From: an uncultured Clostridia bacterium
Lineage (GTDB): Bacteria; Bacillota; Clostridia; UBA1381
DNA: 34,988 nucleotides
Direction of reading: 5' to 3'
Assembly (NCBI GenBank): GCA_934454035.1
Contig: CAKSFY010000011.1
Coordinates: 1-34,988, forward strand
Below are positions 24,246-30,722 of this stretch, one piece after another (positions within the stretch are counted from its first letter, which is position 1; each line of letters opens with the position of its first letter). Both the position numbers and the translations under genes were made by a program. A model generated the notes under the pieces. It worked only from the letters and a program-made list of their open reading frames with translations, ran no database searches and had not been told where the DNA came from.

Positions 24246-24274
24246 ATTATAGCCGATAAAAATGTACTTGTCAA
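24246..24274 (-). promoter_or_regulatory. Consensus promoter of the lipid operon
   Basis: On the minus strand TTGACA (plus 24269-24274), 17 bases, TATAAT (plus 24246-24251), a full match to the consensus, about 55 bases before the start codon. Confidence 0.88.
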
Positions 24275-24311
24275 TGAAAAACAGTCTTTTGTAATTAATT
24301 TGAAAATTTTC

Positions 24312-24340
24312 TTTACTTATTCTCTGAAAAGTAGTATAAT
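24312..24340 (+). promoter_or_regulatory. Promoter of the MATE gene
   Basis: TTTACT (24312-24317), 17 bases, TATAAT (24335-24340), 39 bases before the ATG. Confidence 0.65.
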
Positions 24341-24379
24341 ATAAAAAGAAAATTAATTGTTTGAAAGCGGAGATATACA

Positions 24380-25711
24380 ATGATTACTGATATGACAGAG
24401 GGCAGTCCACGCAGAATTCTTTGGAAATTTTCACTGCCGATTTTACTGAGTTCTATTTTTCAGCAGTTTTATAATATGGCTGATAGTGCAATAGTCGGAA
24501 AATTTGTAAGTGAGGAGGCATTGGCGGCTGTCGGTGCTTCATATCCGGTAATTATGATTTTTATGGCTGTTGCTATTGGCAGCAATATCGGCAGTTCAGT
24601 TATTATTTCGCAAAGTTTCGGGGCAAAAGATTATTATAAAATGAAAACCGCTGTCAATACAGCAATAGTTGCAACAATTGTAATCAGTCTTGTGCTTACT
24701 TTGACCGGAATATTGTACTGCGGAAATATTTTGGAATTGCTGAAAACCCCGTCTGATATAATAAAATCGGCAAATACATATCTTAAGATATATACGGGAG
24801 GATTATTATTTTTATTTATATATAATATTTCAAACGGAATTTTTACTGCTTTGGGAGATTCAAAAACACCGCTTTATTTTTTAATTGCATCATCGTTGGG
24901 AAATGTTATTCTGGATTTGGTTTTCGTTATTACATTCAAAATGGGCGTTGCCGGTGCTGCTTTGGCAACCTTTATTGCACAAGGTGTGGCAGCAGTGCTT
25001 GCCTTTTGTGTTCTTTTGAGAAAGCTCAAAAAAATAAAAATTTTGCAAAAACCTAAGCTTTTTTCACCGGAGCTTTTTGCAAAAATTGCACTTGTTGCAC
25101 TTCCGAGCATTTTGCAGCAAAGCTTTGTATCGGTCGGAAACCTTTTTATTCAGCTTATTGTAAACGGTTTCGGTTCATCTGTTATTGCAGGCTATTCAGC
25201 TGCAATAAAGCTAAATACATTCTATGTGACATCATGCTCTGCATTTTCATCTGGCGTATCGTCGTATACCGCTCAGAATATAGGTGCAAAAAAATATGAC
25301 AGAATCCCGGGAGGGTTTAAAGTCGGCATATTTATGTCATTGGTTGTTGCCGCTCCGTTTATTGTTTTCTATTGCTTTTTCGCAGATACTGCCCTTTCCT
25401 TGTTTATAAAAGATTCGGTATCGGAGGCACAGGAGGTTGGCAAAGCATTCCTGAGGATAGTTTCACCATTTTATATTCTTGCCGGTGTAAAGCTGATGTG
25501 CGACAGTATTTTAAGGGGAGCAGGCTCGATGCTGACTTTTACAATAGCTACCTTTACGGATTTGATAATCAGAGTAATTCTTGCATTTATTTTCTCAGGT
25601 ATCATCGGAACAGACGGAATATGGTGGAGCTGGCCTATAGGGTGGATTGTAGGAACGGCATTGTCTTTCGGATTCTATTCTTCGGGAATATGGCGAAAAA
25701 AAGGCTTGTAA
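24380..25711 (+). CDS. MATE-family efflux transporter
   Basis: A 443-residue membrane protein with about twelve hydrophobic segments in two related halves, of the MATE (multidrug and toxic compound extrusion) family. It starts with the typical clostridial pattern MTEGSPRRILWKFSLPILLSSIFQQFYN... (first 20 residues are diagnostic), then ADSAIVGKFVSEEALAAVG. Such carriers export drugs or metabolites in exchange for Na+ or H+; the substrate cannot be predicted. GCGGAGAT precedes the ATG. It is transcribed divergently from the lipid operon with 188 bases between, and no terminator is seen after it, only the tandem dyads. Confidence 0.93.
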   Translation: MITDMTEGSPRRILWKFSLPILLSSIFQQFYNMADSAIVGKFVSEEALAAVGASYPVIMIFMAVAIGSNIGSSVIISQSFGAKDYYKMKTAVNTAIVATIVISLVLTLTGILYCGNILELLKTPSDIIKSANTYLKIYTGGLLFLFIYNISNGIFTALGDSKTPLYFLIASSLGNVILDLVFVITFKMGVAGAALATFIAQGVAAVLAFCVLLRKLKKIKILQKPKLFSPELFAKIALVALPSILQQSFVSVGNLFIQLIVNGFGSSVIAGYSAAIKLNTFYVTSCSAFSSGVSSYTAQNIGAKKYDRIPGGFKVGIFMSLVVAAPFIVFYCFFADTALSLFIKDSVSEAQEVGKAFLRIVSPFYILAGVKLMCDSILRGAGSMLTFTIATFTDLIIRVILAFIFSGIIGTDGIWWSWPIGWIVGTALSFGFYSSGIWRKKGL

Positions 25712-25723
25712 TTATAATAGGTA

Positions 25724-25779
25724 TTGTAAAGAAATTAACTTTACAAATAGCCAATATTGTAAAGCTAAATTCTTTACAA
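25724..25779. repeat. Two tandem copies of the dyad TTGTAAAG-N7-CTTTACAA
   Basis: Copy 1 is at 25724-25746 and copy 2 at 25757-25779. In each, an 8-bp arm is perfectly inverted around a 7-base spacer; the spacers differ (AAATTAA, CTAAATT). Centres are 33 bp apart, close to three helical turns. The pair lies between the MATE gene and the hydrolase gene, ending 69 bases before the latter's start. This looks like a duplicated operator for a dimeric repressor or activator. I do not recognise the regulator, and no clear sigma-A promoter overlaps it. Confidence 0.7.
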
Positions 25780-25848
25780 TTAACATAATATCTGCCAAAT
25801 TTAAAAAAGCAGATAAATAACAAATTTTTATAAAATAGGAGTGTTTAA

Positions 25849-26535
25849 ATGAAAAAAATCGAAGTTGAAAAAACAGACAGGTATTTGGGGTATCAGTTGT
25901 ATATACCGGAGGATATGTCCCGCGAAATTCCTCTTTTGATTTATTTGCACGGTGCCGGAGAAAGAGGTGACAGAAAAAAGCAGCTGGAGCATCTTGAACG
26001 CCACGGTGTACCGCGTGTAATAAAAGAAGGACGGGAGATTCCGGCGGTTGTTCTTTGTCCGCAATGCCCGGAAATGTTTGTCTGGAATAATATTGTTGAA
26101 AAAGTGAAAGAATTAATTGACAAAACAGTCTCGGAATACGAAATAAAAAAAGACAGAATCTGTTTAACGGGTTCAAGCATGGGCGGTTACGGTACTTGGG
26201 AGATGGGGATTACATATCCTGATTTTTTTGCGGCAATTTCTCCTGTGTGCGGCGGCGGAATGCAATGGCGTGCATGTAAACTTGTAAATACGCCGGTCAT
26301 TGCTTATCATGGAGATATTGATGATGTGGTGGAACCGATTAATTCAATAATGATGGTATCGGCAATCAATCGAAACGGAGGCAGTGCAGAACTTAAATTT
26401 CTTCACGGATTCGGGCATAATGACGGAATTTATGAAGCGTATACAAATACGGATTTAATTGACGTGCTGCTGAAAAAAAGAAGAACAAATTTTGAGCCGG
26501 TACAAGAGGTGTGCGCAGATTGTTTTAATATATAA
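25849..26535 (+). CDS. Alpha/beta-hydrolase, esterase/prolyl-oligopeptidase-like
   Basis: A 228-residue cytoplasmic serine hydrolase. The oxyanion-hole region IYLHGAGERGD is at 31-41, the nucleophile elbow GSSMGG at 108-113 (Ser110), the acid in HGDIDDVV (Asp158 likely) and the histidine in GFGHND (His190). The layout matches small prolyl-oligopeptidase/dienelactone-hydrolase-like esterases often found with carbohydrate esterase activities; without a signal peptide a cytoplasmic role is expected. AGGAG is seven bases before the ATG. The tandem dyads upstream suggest specific regulation. Confidence 0.82.
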   Translation: MKKIEVEKTDRYLGYQLYIPEDMSREIPLLIYLHGAGERGDRKKQLEHLERHGVPRVIKEGREIPAVVLCPQCPEMFVWNNIVEKVKELIDKTVSEYEIKKDRICLTGSSMGGYGTWEMGITYPDFFAAISPVCGGGMQWRACKLVNTPVIAYHGDIDDVVEPINSIMMVSAINRNGGSAELKFLHGFGHNDGIYEAYTNTDLIDVLLKKRRTNFEPVQEVCADCFNI

Positions 26536-26578
26536 AAAATCATGTATAATGCATATGTCTGTATGTGAATAATGTTTC

Positions 26579-26607
26579 TTGACATTTCATTAAAAAATAA
26601 GTATAAT
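26579..26607 (+). promoter_or_regulatory. Consensus promoter of csoR
   Basis: TTGACA (26579-26584), 17 bases, TATAAT (26602-26607), all positions consensus, followed by GGAGGTGA and the ATG at 26652. Confidence 0.88.
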
Positions 26608-26651
26608 TATATTCATGTACAAGATGGGTGTATATACGGAGGTGATTTTTA

Positions 26652-26927
26652 ATGAAAAAGTGCATGGATTCCGAAAATCTGCATAACAGATTAAGCAGAA
26701 TAATCGGTCAGATACAAGCAATAGACAGAATGATAGATCAGGATATACCTTGTGAAGACATTTTGTCGCAGATAAATGCGGCAAAATCTGCTTTGCATAA
26801 GGCAGGGCAGGTGGTTCTTGAGGGACATTTAAAGCATTGCGTCCGTGACGGTATTGAGCATGGAGATGCCGATAAAACAATAGAAAGTTTTGCAAAAGCG
26901 GTCGAACGCTTTGCTAATATGAAATAG
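26652..26927 (+). CDS. csoR: Copper-sensing repressor CsoR
   Basis: A 91-residue all-helical repressor of the CsoR/RcnR family. The Cu(I) ligand triad is present: Cys34 (DIPCED), His59 and Cys63 (EGHLKHC). His59 separates it from the persulfide sensor CstR and Cys63 from the formaldehyde sensor FrmR. Without copper the tetramer should bind the palindromes upstream of the P-type ATPase; Cu(I) releases it. GGAGGTGA is six bases before the ATG. It has its own promoter and terminator, so repressor and exporter are separate transcripts. The sites near its own promoter are only degenerate, so autoregulation is unclear. Confidence 0.9.
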   Translation: MKKCMDSENLHNRLSRIIGQIQAIDRMIDQDIPCEDILSQINAAKSALHKAGQVVLEGHLKHCVRDGIEHGDADKTIESFAKAVERFANMK

Positions 26928-26931
26928 CTTG

Positions 26932-26971
26932 AAATAAAAACAGTCATAATTTTATGGCTGTTTTTATTTTT
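26932..26971 (+). terminator. Terminator of csoR
   Basis: A 16-bp stem (26932-26947 with 26954-26969, one G:U pair), 6-base loop, with a T-rich descending arm and tail. Confidence 0.85.
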
Positions 26972-26975
26972 ACTC

Positions 26976-27028
26976 TTGGCAAAACATACCCATGGGGGTA
27001 TAATAAGAATATACCCATATGGGTATAT
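26976..27028 (+). promoter_or_regulatory. P-type ATPase promoter with two CsoR-type operators
   Basis: TTGGCA (26976-26981), 17 bases, TATAAT (26999-27004). Operator 1, ATACCCATGGGGGTAT (26986-27001), fills the spacer and enters the -10 box. Operator 2 has core ATACCCATATGGGTAT (27011-27026) and is a perfect 20-bp palindrome from 27009 to 27028, at the expected start site. Centres are 25 bp apart. The ATACCC/GGGTAT halves match known CsoR sites. Confidence 0.88.
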
Positions 27029-27048
27029 ATTGTAAAGGAGGTTTTGCT

Positions 27049-28310
27049 ATGAAAGAATTCATAGAAAAATTAGAACGTTTTATAGAATGGGGAGGGATGA
27101 AAAAAGACATTGTATGCCTTATTTTGTCGGGAATATCATTGTTTTTGAGTATTATTGATTCCCCTATGCCCATCAACCCGGCATGGATTGCGATAGTTTT
27201 ATGCGGAGTGCCGATTATTCTGGAGGCAATTATAGGTCTTGTTACTGCTTTTGATATAAAAGCTGATGTACTCGTATCTCTTGCACTTATTGCCTCGGTT
27301 TGCATAGGTGAAGATTTTGCTGCTGGAGAAGTTGCTTTCATTATGCAGCTTGGCGCATTGCTCGAAGATTTAACCGTGTCGAAAGCGAAAGCAGGAATTG
27401 AAAAGCTTATACATTTAACCCCTAAGACCGCCCGTGTGATTTCGGGCAGTGAGGAAAAAATCATTCCTGCCGAAAATGTAAAAATCGGTGATATTATTAG
27501 GGTTTTACCGGGAGAAAGTATTCCCGTTGACGGCATAATTATATCAGGGCAAACCTCGGTAAATCAAGCGGTAATGACCGGTGAATCACTTCCTGTTGAC
27601 AAAATGCCGGGCGATGAGGTGTCAAGCAGAACCGTTAACCAATTCGGTGCATTTGAAATGAAAGCAACAAAGGTCGGCGAGGACAGTATGGTTCAAAGAA
27701 TGATTAAACTTGTTCAGTCAGCGGACGCGGGAAAAGCAAAAATTGTCGGAATTGCAGACAGGTGGGCAACCTGGATTGTTGTTATTGCTTTATCTGCAGC
27801 AGCTTTAACCTGGCTTATCACAGGTGAGATTATACGAGCTGTCACAATACTCGTTGTATTTTGCCCGTGTGCTTTGATTCTTGCAACCCCGACAGCTATT
27901 ATGGCTGCAATCGGCAACGCAACAAAACATGGTTTTTTGGTGCGTGAGGGTGACGCACTTGAAAGGCTTGCAAAGGTATCAAAAATAACTTTTGACAAAA
28001 CAGGTACTAGCTGCAAATGTCGGAATCGCAATGGGGGGGTATCGGAAGTGACATAGCTATAGACGCCGCAGATATTGCTTTGGTTGATGATGAGGTAAAG
28101 GAGCTTCCGCACCTTATAATGCTTTCCAAACGTATGATGACAACCATTAAATGTAATCTGACATTCTCTATGGGACTTAATTTCGCGGCAATAGCTCTTG
28201 CAATTACCGGTATGCTGAATCCTGTTATCGGTGCATTGGTGCATAACGCAGTGTCGGTATTGGTAATTATTAATTCGGCATTTTTATTGAAGTGGATGAA
28301 AAGAAAATGA
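27049..28310 (+). pseudogene. Broken P1B-type metal-transporting ATPase (copA-like), core deleted
   Basis: The 5' part (27049-28008) encodes membrane segments, the actuator motif MTGESLP, the metal-binding CPC in FCPCALILATPTAIM and the phosphorylation site DKTGT (Asp316). Directly after it the sequence jumps to AANVGIAMG, the hinge region that normally lies 200-250 residues later, in another frame; most of the P- and N-domains, including the GDGxNDxP loop, are missing. A second lesion follows: seven G at 28033-28039 where six are needed for AMGGIGSD, shifting the frame again. The rest to 28310 (DIAIDAADIALVDD to the last membrane segments with HNAVSVLVIINS) is intact. Read straight, translation stops at 28056. 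Control by CsoR suggests copper export originally; the C-terminal membrane motif is not the classical CopA one, so the metal is not certain. Confidence 0.9.
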
Positions 28311-28480
28311 TTTTTAATGTAATTGGTTTGGCAATCGGTTTGGCGATTTTAATTGCCGGAATATTTTATTTAATTAAAGAGAAAAGTGATAATGAATCGG
28401 TCAAAATATACACTATCATCAGCATTATAGGCGGAGTGATTTTTATTGCATTCCTATTGAAAAATATATTTTCACTTTAA
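28307..28480 (+). CDS. Small two-segment membrane protein
   Basis: A 57-residue protein, if started at the ATG that overlaps the ATPase stop (ATGA); an in-frame ATG at 28292 would add five residues. It consists almost entirely of two hydrophobic helices (about 3-23 and 36-54) with a charged loop KEKSDNESVK between. I do not recognise a family. Coupling with the ATPase gene suggests an accessory role in metal export, but this is inference. Confidence 0.55.
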   Translation: MIFNVIGLAIGLAILIAGIFYLIKEKSDNESVKIYTIISIIGGVIFIAFLLKNIFSL

Positions 28481-28513
28481 GTGTATTCATTTTATTTGCA
28501 ATTCAACAAATTG

Positions 28514-28542
28514 TTGCCTTCAGAGCAATTTTGTGGTATAAT
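28514..28542 (+). promoter_or_regulatory. Promoter of the methyltransferase gene
   Basis: TTGCCT (28514-28519), 17 bases, TATAAT (28537-28542) with an extended -10 TG. A short palindrome CAACAAATTGTTG (28504-28516) touches the -35 box and could be an operator. Confidence 0.6.
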
Positions 28543-28622
28543 ATTATAGGGTATGTTTGTAATATGAAATCAAATTTATAACCAAAGGCGATTAAATTTT
28601 ATGATTTAAGAAGGTGCTTTTT

Positions 28623-29411
28623 TTGATTATTAAAGATAAAAGAATAGATAGAGGCAATGGGTTTGATTGGGGAAGAGTATCTTCCGATTATGCAAAATAC
28701 AGAGATATTTATCCGCAGGAGTTTTACAATAAAATCATTGATTTAGGGCTGTGCAAAGATGGGCAGGCGATTTTGGATATAGGAACAGGCACGGGTGTTT
28801 TGCCGAGAAATATGTATTCATATGGCGCAAAATGGTGCAGCATTGATATTTCAGCCGAACAGATAGAACAGGCAAAGCGTCTGTCGGACGGTATGAATAT
28901 TGACTATTATGTTTCGTCTGCCGAAAATGCAAAGTTCCCGGATAATTCATTTGATGTTGCCACTGCTTGCCAATGTTATTGGTATTTTGATCACGAAAAA
29001 CTTGCTCCAAAGCTTTTTGATATGATAAAACCTGACGGATATGTTGTTTTTCTCTGTATGGAGTGGCTTCCTTTTGAAGATAAGATTGCAGGTGCAAGTG
29101 AAGATCTTGTGTTAAAATATAATCCGAATTGGAGCGGAAACGGTTCAACAATGCAGCCTATCTCGATTCCACAGGCGTATAAAGAAAAGTTCAGATTGGC
29201 TTATCACTCTGAATATAAACTAAAAGTTCATTTTACCCGTGAAAGCTGGAACGGAAGAATGAAGGCTTGCCGAGGTATAGGCGCTTCTTTAAACGAAAAA
29301 GAGATTAATTTATGGGAGCAGGAGCATATGGCGCTGCTTGGTAATATAGCACCATATGAATTCGATGTTTTGCATTATGTGGCTATGGCAGTTATGAAAA
29401 CCAATAAATAA
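28623..29411 (+). CDS. Class I SAM-dependent methyltransferase
   Basis: A protein of about 263 residues with the UbiE/COQ5-like methyltransferase fold. Motif I is ILDIGTGTGVLP (about 50-61), followed by the acidic CSIDISAEQIEQAK and DNSFDVATACQCYWYF (motif post-I and IV region). The substrate is unknown; small molecules are usual for this type. The start is uncertain: TTG at 28623 is eight bases after AAGAAGG and is preferred over GTG at 28614, which overlaps that site. It is followed by ogt after 61 bases. Confidence 0.85.
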   Translation: MIIKDKRIDRGNGFDWGRVSSDYAKYRDIYPQEFYNKIIDLGLCKDGQAILDIGTGTGVLPRNMYSYGAKWCSIDISAEQIEQAKRLSDGMNIDYYVSSAENAKFPDNSFDVATACQCYWYFDHEKLAPKLFDMIKPDGYVVFLCMEWLPFEDKIAGASEDLVLKYNPNWSGNGSTMQPISIPQAYKEKFRLAYHSEYKLKVHFTRESWNGRMKACRGIGASLNEKEINLWEQEHMALLGNIAPYEFDVLHYVAMAVMKTNK

Positions 29412-29472
29412 ACAGACAGGAATGCAGTTTGAGTGCAGACAAATAACCGTTTACTGACAGGAGGAACTTTAA

Positions 29473-30006
29473 ATGATTTATACATATGAATATGATTCAC
29501 CGCTCGGCATGATAACACTTGCTTGTGACGATGAGTTTATTACAGGTCTTTGGTTTGATGGTCAAAAACATTTCGGAAATATATTGCCTGAACAAACAGA
29601 GAGAAAAGATATGTATCTTTTTCAAACCGCAAAACGCTGGCTCGATATATATTTTTCCGGTAACGAACCCGATTTTTTACCGCCGCTTCGGTACGATTCC
29701 ACCCCTTTTCGCAAGGAAGTCTGCGATATTATGCTGACAATTCCTTATGGAAAAACTATGACTTACGGCGAAATTGCAGCGAAAATTGCGAAGAAAAAAG
29801 GTATCGCAAAAATGTCCGCTCAGGCAGTTGGCGGCGCTGTAGGACACAATCCGATTTCTTTGATGATTCCATGCCATCGCGTAGTCGGCACAAGCGGCAG
29901 TCTGACGGGGTACGGCGGCGGAATCGAACGAAAGGTCAAGCTGCTGGAACTCGAACGAGTCGATATGAGCAGCTTTTTTATTCCAAAGAAAGGCACTGCA
30001 CTGTGA
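29473..30006 (+). CDS. ogt: Methylated-DNA-[protein]-cysteine S-methyltransferase
   Basis: A 177-residue suicide DNA-repair protein that moves the alkyl group from O6-alkylguanine to its own cysteine. The active site IPCHRVVG carries Cys134, and VGGAVGHNPISLMIPCHRVV is the family core. The N-terminal domain and TYGEIA helix are complete, so this is the stand-alone Ogt/MGMT form without an Ada domain. AGGAGG is eight bases before the ATG. It lies 14 bases upstream of the HD-domain gene. Confidence 0.93.
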   Translation: MIYTYEYDSPLGMITLACDDEFITGLWFDGQKHFGNILPEQTERKDMYLFQTAKRWLDIYFSGNEPDFLPPLRYDSTPFRKEVCDIMLTIPYGKTMTYGEIAAKIAKKKGIAKMSAQAVGGAVGHNPISLMIPCHRVVGTSGSLTGYGGGIERKVKLLELERVDMSSFFIPKKGTAL

Positions 30007-30020
30007 TAGGAGATAAAAAA

Positions 30021-30521
30021 ATGATTATTTCAACATCTGTAAAAAAAATGATTGATTTCTACGATGGTAACCTTCATGATATTGCTCACTTTTTAAAGGT
30101 CTGGGCATATGCCAAAACAATCGGAGAACAGGAAAAACTTGATTCACATACCATGAAAATTCTTGAGCTTGCAGCTGTTGTTCACGATATTGCATGCCCT
30201 CTTTGCCGAAAAAAATACGGTAATACAAACGGTAAAAATCAGGAACTTGAAAGCCTGCCGCTTGTGGATGCATTTTTTTCGGATTTATCTCTGCCTGCTG
30301 AAGACATAGAACGAATTTCGTGGATTGTTACACATCATCATACATATACAAATGTAGATGGGCTTGATTATCAAATTTTATTGGAATCTGATTTTCTGGT
30401 TAATGCAGAAGAAAGCGGCTATAAAAATTCTGTTGTTGAAAGTGCAAAAAAGAATGTATTTAAAACTGCAACCGGAATCAGTTTGCTTGAATCAATATAT
30501 TTGAGAGGTACTGAAGCATAG
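30021..30521 (+). CDS. HD-domain protein, putative metal-dependent phosphohydrolase
   Basis: A 166-residue protein with an HD-type metal site: a first histidine in LHDIAHFLKV (about 18-27), the HD pair in AAVVHDIACP (near 58) and a later HHH in IVTHHHTY. Such proteins hydrolyse phosphomonoesters or nucleotides; the substrate is unknown. AGGAGAT is six bases before the ATG at 30021; a longer in-frame reading would lie inside ogt and is rejected. It is probably co-transcribed with ogt. Confidence 0.82.
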   Translation: MIISTSVKKMIDFYDGNLHDIAHFLKVWAYAKTIGEQEKLDSHTMKILELAAVVHDIACPLCRKKYGNTNGKNQELESLPLVDAFFSDLSLPAEDIERISWIVTHHHTYTNVDGLDYQILLESDFLVNAEESGYKNSVVESAKKNVFKTATGISLLESIYLRGTEA

Positions 30522-30656
30522 CTGCTACCGCAATAACAAACTCTTAATATACGAATTAAATTTGAATGTTCTACAAGAAAAGAAGTTTTTAAAGTAATAA
30601 TAAATTATAGTTAAAAAAACCGTATTTTAAATAATATTTTTCTTTGAGTTAATGTA

Positions 30657-30685
30657 TTGACAAATCACATATAGTATGTTAGAAT
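30657..30685 (+). promoter_or_regulatory. Promoter of the alpha-mannosidase locus
   Basis: TTGACA (30657-30662), 17 bases, TAGAAT (30680-30685), with AAAGGAG and the ATG at 30723. It remains intact although the gene is broken. Confidence 0.8.
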
Positions 30686-30722
30686 GGATTTAGTTAAATA
30701 ATTTAATTAAAAGGAGAGTACG

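Noticed and set aside
25712..26180. Minus-strand reading frames over the hydrolase gene
   Set aside because: They have no ribosome binding site or family motif and mirror the intact hydrolase on the plus strand.
26612..26640. CsoR operator at the csoR promoter
   Set aside because: GGGTGTAT resembles one half-site, but no matching ATACCC arm is found at the right distance.
28017..28036. Independent gene starting with MSESQWGG at 28017
   Set aside because: The first codons are a shifted reading of AANVGIAMG; the rest is the C-terminus of the broken ATPase.
29871..30020. N-terminal extension of the HD-domain protein
   Set aside because: It is an out-of-frame reading within ogt, rich in Arg and Gln, with no family similarity; AGGAGAT precedes the ATG at 30021.
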